From Janibacter limosus (lineage in GTDB: Bacteria; Actinomycetota; Actinomycetes; Actinomycetales; Dermatophilaceae), in contig NZ_CP036164.1 in NCBI RefSeq assembly GCF_004295485.1, forward strand, positions 3,286,001-3,350,000: DNA of 64,000 nt. Direction: 5' to 3'. Position 1 is the stretch's first letter. Every line of letters starts with the position of its first letter. Both the position numbers and the translations under genes were made by a program. Shown here piece after piece: positions 30,591 through 38,741 of this stretch. The notes under the pieces were generated by a model that worked only from the letters and a program-made list of their open reading frames with translations, had not been told where the DNA came from and searched no databases.

Positions 30591-31757
30591 ATGAAGGCTG
30601 TCGTCTATCAGGGGCCCAGAGATGTCGCGGTCACGGATGTTCCGGACGCGAAGATCGAGCGCCCCACCGATGTGCTGGTCAGGATGACAACGACCAATAT
30701 CTGCGGCTCGGACCTGCACATGTACGAGGGACGGACCTCCTTCGAGGAGGGCCGCACCTTCGGCCACGAAAACATGGGGGAGGTGGTAGAGATCGGTAGG
30801 GGCGTGGAGAAGGTCCAGGTCGGCGACCGGGTCGTGCTGCCCTTCAACATTTCGTGCGGGTTCTGCAAGAACTGCGAGCGCGGGCTCACGAACTACTGCC
30901 TCACCACCCAGCCTGACCCGTCTGCCGCCGGTGCGGCCTACGGATTTGCAGACATGGGTTCGTACGGCGGCGGCCAGGCCGAGCTGCTCCGGGTGCCCTT
31001 CGGCGACCACAACGCACTGCGCCTGGGCGAGGACGCGGAGGAGAAGGAGAATGACTACGTCATGCTCTCCGACATCTTCCCCACCGGTTACCACGCCACC
31101 GAGATGGCTGGCGTGATCCCGGGCGACAGCGTCGTGATCGCTGGAGCCGGTCCGGTGGGTCTGATGGCTGCGCTGTCCGCGACGATCAAGGGCGCCGCGA
31201 AGGTCATGGTGGTCGATCGCCACCCCGACCGGCTCGCGCTGGCCGAGCAGATCGGAGCGATCGCCATCGACGACTCCAAGACCGACCCCGTGCAGGCTGT
31301 GCTGGACCAGACCATGGGACTCGGAGCCGACCGTGGCTGCGAGTGCGTGGGCTACCAGGCCCACGACCCGCAGGGGAACGAAGACCCGGCTGCCACCTTG
31401 AACATGCTCATCAACTCGGTGCGTTTTACCGGCGGGATCGGCACCGTCGGCGTGTTCGTCCCCCAGGACCCGGGGGCCAAGGGCGAATTGGCCAAGCAGG
31501 GCAAGGTGGCCATCGACTTCGGCACCCACTGGTTCAAGGGACAGACCATGGGCAACGGTCAAGCCCCGGTCAAGAGGTACAACCGCCGGCTGCGTGACCT
31601 GATCGCGGCTGACAAGGCGAAGCCGTCCTGGATCGTCTCCCACGAGATCTCGCTGGACCAGGCCGCCGACGCCTACAGGAACTTCGACTCCAGGTCTGAG
31701 GGCTGGACCAAGGTCGTCATCAAGCCGGGTATGTCCGACGGAAAGAAGACAAACTGA
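30591..31757 (+). CDS. Zn-dependent alcohol dehydrogenase, glutathione-independent formaldehyde dehydrogenase type
   Basis: A 388-residue medium-chain dehydrogenase. The catalytic zinc site is seen in NICGSDLHMYEGR (about residue 38) and GHENMGEVVEIG (about 62), the structural zinc loop is CGFCKNCERGLTNYC (about 89-103), and the NAD motif is IAGAGPVGLMAA (about 186). The long insert (to residue ~160) and C-terminal pattern fit formaldehyde dismutase/dehydrogenase relatives. First gene of a three-gene operon (two bases before the next). Codon choice is less GC-extreme than in neighbours and the module is framed by insertion-sequence scars. Confidence 0.85.
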   Translation: MKAVVYQGPRDVAVTDVPDAKIERPTDVLVRMTTTNICGSDLHMYEGRTSFEEGRTFGHENMGEVVEIGRGVEKVQVGDRVVLPFNISCGFCKNCERGLTNYCLTTQPDPSAAGAAYGFADMGSYGGGQAELLRVPFGDHNALRLGEDAEEKENDYVMLSDIFPTGYHATEMAGVIPGDSVVIAGAGPVGLMAALSATIKGAAKVMVVDRHPDRLALAEQIGAIAIDDSKTDPVQAVLDQTMGLGADRGCECVGYQAHDPQGNEDPAATLNMLINSVRFTGGIGTVGVFVPQDPGAKGELAKQGKVAIDFGTHWFKGQTMGNGQAPVKRYNRRLRDLIAADKAKPSWIVSHEISLDQAADAYRNFDSRSEGWTKVVIKPGMSDGKKTN

Positions 31758-31758
31758 C

Positions 31759-32328
31759 ATGGCAGCAGATCTGCAGGGCAAGAGAGTCGCGATCCTCGCC
31801 GCGGACGGGGTCGAGCGCGTCGAACTCGAGCAACCCCGCGAGGCTCTGGACAAGGCCGGCGCTCGGACCGAGGTCCTCTCGGTCGATGAGGGCGAGATCC
31901 AGGCCCGCGACAACGACCTGGATCCGGCGGGGACGTTCGGCGTCGACGGGCTGGTGGCTGAGGCCTCGGTGGCCGACTACGACGCCTTGGTGCTTCCGGG
32001 CGGCACGGTGAACCCCGACAAGCTCCGGGTCGACGAGGACGCTGTCGCCTTCGTCCGGGACTTCGTCGAGAGCGGCAAGCCGGTGGCGGCGATCTGTCAC
32101 GGACCGTGGACGTTGATCGAGGCCGGCGTGGCCACCGGTCGCACCTTGACGTCCTTCCCGAGCATCCGCACGGATCTGCGCAATGCCGGCGCGAACGTCG
32201 TTGACCAGGAGGTCGTGGTCGACAAGAATCTCATCACCAGCCGCTCGCCGGAGGACCTACCGGCGTTCTCCGTGGCGATCGTGTCCCAACTCGCGGGCAC
32301 CACGACAAAGGAAGAGGAGAAGTCATGA
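31759..32328 (+). CDS. DJ-1/PfpI family protein
   Basis: A 189-residue class I glutamine-amidotransferase-like protein. The nucleophile elbow is AAICHGPWTL (Cys about residue 113), with the conserved Glu early in the chain (VERVELEQP). Members act as glyoxalase III, deglycase-like or chaperone proteins against reactive carbonyls. Placement directly behind an aldehyde-handling dehydrogenase suggests carbonyl detoxification. Its stop overlaps the next ATG. Confidence 0.85.
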   Translation: MAADLQGKRVAILAADGVERVELEQPREALDKAGARTEVLSVDEGEIQARDNDLDPAGTFGVDGLVAEASVADYDALVLPGGTVNPDKLRVDEDAVAFVRDFVESGKPVAAICHGPWTLIEAGVATGRTLTSFPSIRTDLRNAGANVVDQEVVVDKNLITSRSPEDLPAFSVAIVSQLAGTTTKEEEKS

Positions 32329-32627
32329 GTGTGACCAAGGGATTGCTGGTCAGGTTCGACGCGCTGCCCGGCAAGGAGGACGACGTGAAGGAGTTCCTTG
32401 ACAGCGGCCGTGCGCTTGTTGAGCAAGAGCCGGCGACCACCGCGTGGTTCGCGATCCGCCTCGGGCCCTCCTCCTTCGGGATCTTCGACGTGTTCCCCGA
32501 TGACGCCGGACGTGACGCTCACCTGTCCGGCCCTGTTGCGGTAGCTCTCGGCGAGCAGACCGGTGCGTTGTTCTCCGAGCCGACGATCGAGAAGCTCGAC
32601 GTGTTGGGCTCCAAACTTCCCGCCTGA
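32325..32627 (+). CDS. Antibiotic biosynthesis monooxygenase (ABM) domain protein
   Basis: A 100-residue ferredoxin-like dimer-forming protein of the ABM/quinol monooxygenase group (GLLVRFDALPGKEDDVKEFL at the start, ATTAWFAIRLGPSSFGIFDV in the middle). It overlaps the DJ-1 gene by four bases. Such proteins oxidise quinols or act as small stress enzymes; no cofactor residue can be picked out. Cotranscription supports a redox or carbonyl stress role. Confidence 0.75.
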   Translation: MSVTKGLLVRFDALPGKEDDVKEFLDSGRALVEQEPATTAWFAIRLGPSSFGIFDVFPDDAGRDAHLSGPVAVALGEQTGALFSEPTIEKLDVLGSKLPA

Positions 32628-32700
32628 CACCACAGACCGGGAGTACTGACCCAGACATGAGGGGTCGCTGCGCGCGGTGACTTCGGGCTGACACAGTCCG

Positions 32701-32729
32701 TTGACGCCGTGGCAGCGGCCCCTTATCTT
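32701..32729 (+). promoter_or_regulatory. Sigma-70-type promoter of the FAD oxidase gene
   Basis: TTGACG (32701-32706), 17-bp spacer, TATCTT (32724-32729). The ATG at 32769 follows with GAGGA upstream. This is one of the few textbook promoters in the window. Confidence 0.6.
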
Positions 32730-32768
32730 GCGGCCTATCGCACATCCCCAACAGATCGAGGAACCGCG

Positions 32769-33911
32769 ATGACAGGAACTGACGACGACGTTGCCACGAC
32801 GCGTTCACCCGAGGTAGCAGTGATCGGGGGCGGGATCGTCGGTCTGTCGACGGCGTACGCGCTGCGGGAGCAGGGCGTTCCGGTGCGCTTGTACGAGGCC
32901 GGTGTGCCCGGAACGGGTCAGTCCGCAGGCGAGTCGCGGATCTTCCGGCATGCCCACGACGACCCGCGACTCGTCGCTCTCGCGCGCGAAAGCCGCGGCG
33001 TATGGGATGAGTGGGCCGAACACTTCGACGTCGAGCTGGTCTCATCAGACGGTGTCGTGGCGATCGGCGACAGCGCCCTGGCGCGGCTGCGGGTGCTCGA
33101 CCAGGTCGGCGGCGTGGAAGCGCACGAGATCGATGCAGCCGAGCTCGCCCAGCGAATGCCGCTGCTCGCTGGGTACTCGGGGCCAGCGGTGCTCGACGAG
33201 TCGGGCGGCGCGATCCGCACCCGCACCGCGATCACGGCACTCGCGGGTGCCCTCGCAGATGCCGTCACCACCGCCGAGGTCATCTCCATCGATCCCCGCG
33301 CCGATGGGACGGTCGAGGTGCGCAGCGTCGCCGACCGGGCTGTCTACTCCAAGGTCGTCGTGTGCGCCGGCCGCGAAACCGCCCGCCTGGCCCGCAGCGT
33401 CGGCCTGTCGCTGCCGGTTCGCCTTGCCGCACACGTCCGGCTGACCTTCGACGTGAAAGCCGCCGCCCCGGCACGAGTCGCGTGCCTGCAGGACAGCAGC
33501 GGCGTCTTCGGCGAAGTCGGCGTGTACGCGACGCCGCTACCGGGCAACAGCAGTTATTCGGTCGGACTCAGCGACACCGTCGGCGTCCGCGACGACGGAA
33601 CGTTCATTGACCCTGCGGCGATTGGATCGCTGGACGAACGCGCACGCGACTACGTGACACGGGCGCTGCCCGGTCTCCACCCAGAGCCGCGCGACTTCCT
33701 TCACTGCTGGGTGACCGACCTCCCGTGGAGCGAGGACGGCGTGGCCGTGTGGGAGGCAGGCTCTGTCTTTTTTGTGGCCGGTCACAATCTGTTCAAGCAG
33801 GCACCTGCGCTGGGTCGCGCTCTTGCCCGGGCTGCGACCGGCGGCGGTCTCAGGGGCGAGCTCACGCCCGAAGCGCGCCTCGGCGAAGCCCAGGACACGA
33901 CGTGCTCGTGA
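32769..33911 (+). CDS. FAD-dependent oxidase, sarcosine/N-methyltryptophan oxidase-like
   Basis: A 380-residue flavoprotein of the DAO family. The ADP-binding GGGIVGLSTAYALREQG (residue ~21) and ESRIFRHAHDD are typical of monomeric sarcosine oxidase/MTOX, and AGHNLFKQAPALG near the end is the flavin-contacting segment. It would oxidise an N-methyl amine, releasing formaldehyde, which fits the formaldehyde dehydrogenase in the same island. The last residues (EAQDTTCS) come from the IS110 remnant that begins near 33896, so the natural C terminus has been slightly altered. An upstream GTG at 32709 lies over the -35/-10 region and is unlikely. Confidence 0.83.
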   Translation: MTGTDDDVATTRSPEVAVIGGGIVGLSTAYALREQGVPVRLYEAGVPGTGQSAGESRIFRHAHDDPRLVALARESRGVWDEWAEHFDVELVSSDGVVAIGDSALARLRVLDQVGGVEAHEIDAAELAQRMPLLAGYSGPAVLDESGGAIRTRTAITALAGALADAVTTAEVISIDPRADGTVEVRSVADRAVYSKVVVCAGRETARLARSVGLSLPVRLAAHVRLTFDVKAAAPARVACLQDSSGVFGEVGVYATPLPGNSSYSVGLSDTVGVRDDGTFIDPAAIGSLDERARDYVTRALPGLHPEPRDFLHCWVTDLPWSEDGVAVWEAGSVFFVAGHNLFKQAPALGRALARAATGGGLRGELTPEARLGEAQDTTCS

Positions 33912-34036
33912 GACGGAGTCAGCTTCGATTGGAACAGCTCGCCCGTGTCACCATCGATCGCCGCCGCAGCAACAGATCGTGCATGCACGTCGAGCCCAAC
34001 ACTCGTACGCTCGGTAAACACCGGGGCCTCCCACAA
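33896..34036 (-). mobile_element. IS110-family transposase N-terminal remnant
   Basis: Starting at 34036 on the minus strand, residues SVGLDVHARSVAAAAIDGDT match the N-terminal DEDD-type RuvC-like motif (GLDVH) of IS110 transposases. Similarity stops after SHEHVVSW (about 33896), where the FAD oxidase gene ends, so about 350 residues are missing. With the IS481 scar on the other side this marks the edge of a transferred segment. Nothing else was recognised in 33912-34144. Confidence 0.75.
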
Positions 34037-34144
34037 CTGTCGGACAGGCCGAGCAGGCAGCCCCTACTCGGTAACCCACGAACATGTGTGAGAGAGGCCC
34101 CGGCCCGCAACCCCTCGGTCAGCCCGAGTGGTCACCCATACCGT

Positions 34145-35314
34145 CTAGTCCTCCTGGGTGGTGCGGCGGGTGGAGTGGGCGGCCAAGCGGGTGGCGAGGT
34201 CCGCCGGCGCGGCGCCCTCGGCGAGCGCCTCGCGGACGATGTCGGCCTGCGAAGGGGGTGACATCCCGTCGACGGGCTGGTCCCGGTCGAGGTTGGTCGG
34301 GAAGGCGTAGCCCTCGGCGCTCGCGGCGACGGCGTGGCTCACGTCCACCCCAGCGGTGCTGCGGGACAGGAGCGCCGGGTAGATCGCGGTGACGATCCGC
34401 TCCCGGTCGACCGACTCCATGGCCCGGCCGAAGGCGGAGCTGATCTGCAGGAGGTTGGCCATCCGGCGCACATCGCCCGTGGTGTTGGACCCGGCCGCGT
34501 GGAAGAGGGCGGGGTTGAAGAAGACGACATCCCCCTTCGCCAGCGGCAGCTGCACGTGGTGCTCGGTGAAGTAGTCCTGGAACTCCGGGAGCCAGTAGGC
34601 GAGGTAGCCGGGCGGGTACTTCTGCGAGTGGGGCAGGTAGAGGGTCGGCCCGGTCTCGATCGGCATGTCGCAGTGGGCGATCGCGCCTTGGAGGGTGAGC
34701 ACGGGCGAGAGGGCGTGCACGTGCCGCGGGTAGCGCTCGGTGACCTCGGGCGAGGTGAAGCCGAGGTGGTAGTCGCGGTGCACGGTCTGCCCGACGCCGC
34801 CGGGGTTGACGATGTTGACCTGGCTGGTCACCTGGTAGCCGGGGCCGAGCCACGACCGCGCGGCGAGCGCGACCAGGTCGTCGGCGTAGTAGTCGACGAA
34901 GTCCTCGGGGTGGGCGACCGCCAGCTTCTCGAGCGCGTTCCAGATGCGGTCGTTGACGCCGCCGGCCGCGAAGTGGTCGCCGACCTCGCCGCCGGCCGCC
35001 CGCTCGGTCGCGATGATCTCCTCGAAGGCCGCGGACACGCGGTCGAGGACGGGGTGCGAGAGCGCGCCGGTGATGACGAAGATCCCGGGACCGTCGGCGA
35101 GGACCGCCGCGAGCTCGGACTCCACGGCGGCACAGCCCTCGTCGGTCGCGATCGCCGCGCGCAGGCGCGCCGCGTCGTAGATCGGCACCTGCTGCTCGAC
35201 GCGCTCGGTGAAGGCCAGGTCGGGGTCGCTCTGGTCGGCCAGCAGCGCCGCCAGGTCCTCCACGCGGCAGTCGGCCTGCCGCAGCCGGGCGAAGGGGGTG
35301 GACGTCGTCGTCAT
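34145..35314 (-). CDS. Phytanoyl-CoA dioxygenase (PhyH) family protein
   Basis: A 389-residue Fe(II)/2-oxoglutarate dioxygenase-fold protein. The iron-binding HxD is in TVHRDYHLGF (about residue 190), and the distal His is in FFNPALFHAAGSN (about 279). Arg for 2-oxoglutarate is probably in GDVRRMANLLQ. Such enzymes hydroxylate lipids or small molecules; in a lipid-degrading host phytanoyl-like substrates are plausible but unproven. I start at ATG 35314; seven more codons back to 35335 stay open, with no better ribosome site. Confidence 0.8.
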   Translation of the reverse strand: MTTTSTPFARLRQADCRVEDLAALLADQSDPDLAFTERVEQQVPIYDAARLRAAIATDEGCAAVESELAAVLADGPGIFVITGALSHPVLDRVSAAFEEIIATERAAGGEVGDHFAAGGVNDRIWNALEKLAVAHPEDFVDYYADDLVALAARSWLGPGYQVTSQVNIVNPGGVGQTVHRDYHLGFTSPEVTERYPRHVHALSPVLTLQGAIAHCDMPIETGPTLYLPHSQKYPPGYLAYWLPEFQDYFTEHHVQLPLAKGDVVFFNPALFHAAGSNTTGDVRRMANLLQISSAFGRAMESVDRERIVTAIYPALLSRSTAGVDVSHAVAASAEGYAFPTNLDRDQPVDGMSPPSQADIVREALAEGAAPADLATRLAAHSTRRTTQED

Positions 35315-35410
35315 GCCCCCAGCCTTCACCACCAACCTGGACGTGTCGAGGACGTGCCTCCCCGGTAGATTTTCACCAGAGCCCGACCTCGATCACCCCC
35401 CACGGAGACC

Positions 35411-36652
35411 ATGAGCCTGCGCGCCCGGACCCAGCCAGCGGACCTCACCCTCAGGGCGGGCGCCACCGGGCATCGCGTCGCCCTGGCCAACCTCCGCAAG
35501 AACTGGCCGTCGGCGGTCACCCTCGTCGTCATCTGGGGCGGCTACTCGTACCGCAACAACGACAGCTGGAGCCAGACGCTGGTCAACGCCGGCCTGGTCC
35601 TCGGGGGTGTCCTCGGCGCAGTGGCGGTCTACAACGCCCTCTACAGCCGCTCCACGGTGGTGCTCACCCGCGACGAGCTCGTCGTCACCCGGATGGGGCG
35701 ACGTCAGCGTCTCCCGCGGGCCGAGGTGGGCGGGCTCGTGCGGGGCAGCACCAGCAGCCTGAGCATGAGCTCGGTGCCGGGGTTCTACTGGTTCATCACC
35801 GACACCCGTGACGAGCGCTTCGTCGCCCTGCCCGGATGGCTCTTCCCCGATGGCGCCTTCGAGGACCTGTCCCGGGAGCTCGGGATCCGCCCCCGCGCCG
35901 TCACCGACCGGGAGGAGGAGGTCCGCCTCTCTCCCCTGTGGATGAAGAACGTCCTCGTGACGGGGGTGCTCTCCGCCGTGGTGCTCATCGGCATGGTCGC
36001 CCTCGTGCTGCAGGGTGCCGGCGCCTGGCAGGACTGGCGGCAGGAGCGTGCCGAGCGCGCCGCGGAGAGTCGTCATGTCGCACAGGTCGAGCCCCGCCTG
36101 ACCGCGTCACGGTACCAGCACCTGAAGTTCTCCGAGCACGATGTCGCGACCTCACCGCTCACGGTCTCGGCCTCTGCCGAGGAGCCTGCGGACGTGCGGC
36201 TGCGATCCGCGATCGCCCTCGTCGGCACGCACCGGGAGCTGCCGGCAGCCGAGACGATGGACCTGCTCGCCCTCCAGTGCGCCCCCTCCGAGCCGGGGGC
36301 CGAGGTGACCCGGGCCAGCGTCACCTACGAGTCCGACGACGACCTCGGGTACGAGCGCGTCGTCGACCTCGAGTGCGGCGCCGATCGCAAGGTCGTCGAG
36401 GAGTGGCTCACCTGGGCCGAGGAGCACCCGGCGACATCCGCCATCGGCCAGCTCACGCTGGAGTCCACCATCGGACACGACGGCGAACTGAGGCGTGAGG
36501 CGCAGATGTGGGTGCCGGACGCCTCGGACGACCGCTTCCGTGCGGCGGTCGAGTACATGTGCGCCCACCCCGGTGCCGACGAGGTGGACCTGCGGGTGAA
36601 CGACGAGGACTTCACGCGCAGCCTCGACGTCGTCGACTGCTCCGGCGGGTAG
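35411..36652 (+). CDS. Membrane protein of unknown function with PH-like region
   Basis: A 413-residue protein I do not recognise. Two hydrophobic segments lie near the N terminus (VTLVVIWGGYSY and LVLGGVLGAVAVYNALY), then a cytosolic beta-rich part (VVLTRDELVVTRMGRRQRLP) like bacterial PH domains, then a third segment (VLVTGVLSAVVLIGMVALVL, about residues 180-200). The C-terminal ~210 residues would lie on the far side of the membrane; they contain two paired Cys and are acidic. It stands alone between divergent genes and ends at a hairpin. Confidence 0.7.
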   Translation: MSLRARTQPADLTLRAGATGHRVALANLRKNWPSAVTLVVIWGGYSYRNNDSWSQTLVNAGLVLGGVLGAVAVYNALYSRSTVVLTRDELVVTRMGRRQRLPRAEVGGLVRGSTSSLSMSSVPGFYWFITDTRDERFVALPGWLFPDGAFEDLSRELGIRPRAVTDREEEVRLSPLWMKNVLVTGVLSAVVLIGMVALVLQGAGAWQDWRQERAERAAESRHVAQVEPRLTASRYQHLKFSEHDVATSPLTVSASAEEPADVRLRSAIALVGTHRELPAAETMDLLALQCAPSEPGAEVTRASVTYESDDDLGYERVVDLECGADRKVVEEWLTWAEEHPATSAIGQLTLESTIGHDGELRREAQMWVPDASDDRFRAAVEYMCAHPGADEVDLRVNDEDFTRSLDVVDCSGG

Positions 36653-36679
36653 CAGGGGATCAGCACGTGTGATCCCCTG
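36653..36679. terminator. Hairpin after the 35411-36652 gene
   Basis: CAGGGGATCA / TGATCCCCTG (36653-36662 with 36670-36679), loop of seven bases, beginning at the stop codon. The convergent multicopper oxidase gene ends 54 bp further on. Confidence 0.7.
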
Positions 36680-36732
36680 GCCTTCAAGAGTCAACTTCAG
36701 CACCACGGACGTGCTCCCGTCCTCTGACCCGC

Positions 36733-38241
36733 TCACACCACCGAGAAGTCCGCCATCATCATCCGGTCCTCGTGCTCGAGGTTGTGGCAGTGCAGGACAT
36801 ACCGCCCTCGGTAGCCCACGATCGGGACCAACAGCTCGATCCGCGAAGCCGGCCCGACGTCCACGGTGTCCTTCCACGCCGGCGCCCCGTCCTGCTCCAC
36901 CTGGAAGTGCACGAGGTGCGCGTGCACCGGGTGGTGCACATCGGTCGTGAAGCGCCACCGCTCCAGGGTCCCGAGGCGAGGTCGCGCGATGTCGACACCC
37001 GGCTCATAGGGGCGTCCGTTGATCGACCACATCGCCAGGCCCCCACCGTCGCCGGATCCGCCGCCCGCACTGCCGTGCGAGGAGTGCGAGCCGCCCTGCC
37101 CCAGGCGCGTGCCGAGCGAGAGGTGGAAGTCACGGGTCGTCACCACCGAGGCCGGGTCGAGCCGCTCGATCGTCGACAGTCGCTCGGGCACGTGCGAGTC
37201 GTCCCCGGCCCGCCGCGCCACGTCGAAGCGCATGACCTGGCCCATCGCCCTCTCGTCCAAGCGGTTGACGAGCGAGATCTGCGACCCGACCGCGTGCTCG
37301 GTGAAGTCGACGACCACATCAGCTCGCTCGGCCGGTGCGAGGGTGAGGGTGGAGCGCCGGTGCGGGCGCGTGAGCAGGCCCTGGTCTGTGCCGACCTGCA
37401 CGATCTCGGTGCCCTGCCCGAAGCCACCGTCGAGCGCCAGCTCGAGCCGACGCGCGTTGCAGGCGTTGAGGATCCGCAACCGGTAGCGCGCGGCGTCGAC
37501 GTCGAAGTGCGGCCACGGTGCGCCGTTGACGAGCATGACGTCGCCGAGCAGCCCCCCGTGGTAGCGGTGGTCGATGACCCCTTCGCTCACCGGGTAGACG
37601 AGCTCCGCATCCTCGCCGAAGGACCGGTCGGTGATAACGAGGGTCAGCTCGCGCTCGCCGCGTGGCAGCCCGAGGTCCTCCTCGGCCGGGTCACGCAGGA
37701 CGAAGGCCCCGGCCAGGCCCGCGTAGACATTGGGACCCGTCAGGTCCATCGCGTGGTCGTGGTACCAGAGCGTGGCCGCGCGCTGGTCGAGCGGGTAGCG
37801 GTACTCCCGCTCCTGGTCCGGCCGCACGAAGTCGGTCGGGTAGCCGTCGCCCTGGGGCGGGACCACGCCGCCGTGCAGGTGGTTGACGATCGGGACGTCG
37901 ATCTCGTTGCGCACGGTGAGGTTGAGGGGCTCCCCCTTCGTCGCTTCGATCGTGGGTCCCGGGAAGGTGCCGTCGTACCCGGCGATCTCCGTGGTGTAGC
38001 CGGGGAGGATCTCGATCCCCTTGCGCCGCACCGTGACCCGCGCCTTTCCTGCGCCATCAGGACGAAGGGAGGTCAGCCGCGGCAGCTCCGTGACGAAGGG
38101 GGAGGGCAGCGGCACCCTGCTCGGCAGCAGCGCCCCGGTCGAGCCACCGGGAGCGGTCAGGACGAGGCCGCACGCGGTGAGGCCGACCCCGGAGACGATG
38201 CCTCCCGAGAGGGCGAACAGCTGGCGACGGGACAGGCTCAT
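36733..38241 (-). CDS. Multicopper oxidase, Tat-exported lipoprotein
   Basis: A 502-residue three-domain copper oxidase (CueO/laccase type). The N terminus MSLSRRQLFALSGG has a twin-arginine motif followed by a lipobox (GLTAC, Cys about residue 24). Copper ligand motifs are HLHG (about 128), WYHDHAM (about 167), HPVHAHLVHF (about 440) and HCHNLEHEDRMMM at the C terminus, so T1, T2 and T3 sites are complete. It probably oxidises Cu(I) or phenols at the outer face of the membrane. Its ATG overlaps the stop of the preceding membrane protein gene. The longer open frame upstream belongs to that gene's antisense. Confidence 0.88.
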   Translation of the reverse strand: MSLSRRQLFALSGGIVSGVGLTACGLVLTAPGGSTGALLPSRVPLPSPFVTELPRLTSLRPDGAGKARVTVRRKGIEILPGYTTEIAGYDGTFPGPTIEATKGEPLNLTVRNEIDVPIVNHLHGGVVPPQGDGYPTDFVRPDQEREYRYPLDQRAATLWYHDHAMDLTGPNVYAGLAGAFVLRDPAEEDLGLPRGERELTLVITDRSFGEDAELVYPVSEGVIDHRYHGGLLGDVMLVNGAPWPHFDVDAARYRLRILNACNARRLELALDGGFGQGTEIVQVGTDQGLLTRPHRRSTLTLAPAERADVVVDFTEHAVGSQISLVNRLDERAMGQVMRFDVARRAGDDSHVPERLSTIERLDPASVVTTRDFHLSLGTRLGQGGSHSSHGSAGGGSGDGGGLAMWSINGRPYEPGVDIARPRLGTLERWRFTTDVHHPVHAHLVHFQVEQDGAPAWKDTVDVGPASRIELLVPIVGYRGRYVLHCHNLEHEDRMMMADFSVV

Positions 38242-38615
38242 CGGCGGGCCCCCTTCGTCCACGGCCAGATCGCCAGCCACAGCGCGAGTGCCACCAGCAG
38301 CACGCCGAGCGGGATGTGCACGGCCAGCAGTCGGGTGTGGCCCATCGCGACCTGCCCGGTCGTGAGGACGCCGAGGGCGATGCTGCCGATCCCTACCGAT
38401 GGTCTGCGGGCGAGGGCCGCGAGCAGCACGCCGACAGCCGCGGTGGCCATCGTCGGGAGGACGAGGATCCCGCCGGTGATCGAGTGCAGGTCGAAGGCAG
38501 CCCAGCTCCCCTGGAGGAAGGATCCTATCGAGATCGGTTGCAGGACGAAGAGGATCGCCTGCGGGATCGTCAGGACGCGGAAGATCCACAGGGTCGCGAG
38601 GGCAGGGGAGGACAT
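38238..38615 (-). CDS. Small four-helix membrane protein
   Basis: A 125-residue integral membrane protein with four hydrophobic segments (LWIFRVLTIPQAILFVLQPI, ITGGILVLPTMATAAVGVLL, IGSIALGVLTTGQVAMG, VHIPLGVLLVALALWLAIW). ATG at 38615 fits; upstream residues are Pro/Arg-rich shadow. Stop and start overlap with the multicopper oxidase (ATGA), so the two proteins are made together, perhaps with heme or quinone contacts through the His residues in helices 2 and 4. Family not identified. Confidence 0.7.
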   Translation of the reverse strand: MSSPALATLWIFRVLTIPQAILFVLQPISIGSFLQGSWAAFDLHSITGGILVLPTMATAAVGVLLAALARRPSVGIGSIALGVLTTGQVAMGHTRLLAVHIPLGVLLVALALWLAIWPWTKGARR

Positions 38616-38704
38616 GCCTTCGACGCTATGGACCGGGGCCGCCCCAGACCATGGGCCCGGCACCCGGACCCGGGGTGGGGATCGCCCCCCTTCGGGCATC
38701 GGGC

Positions 38705-38726
38705 TTGACCCTCACGTGACGTGAGG
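38705..38726 (+). promoter_or_regulatory. MerR-type operator/promoter of the tipA-like gene
   Basis: TTGACC (38705-38710) is followed at once by the perfect palindrome CCTCACG-TGA-CGTGAGG (38710-38726). A dyad in the spacer next to the -35 box is the hallmark of MerR-family autoregulated promoters with 19-bp spacing. The predicted transcript start falls at about the first ATG (38742). Confidence 0.7.
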
Positions 38727-38741
38727 CAGCACGCTCGTCCC

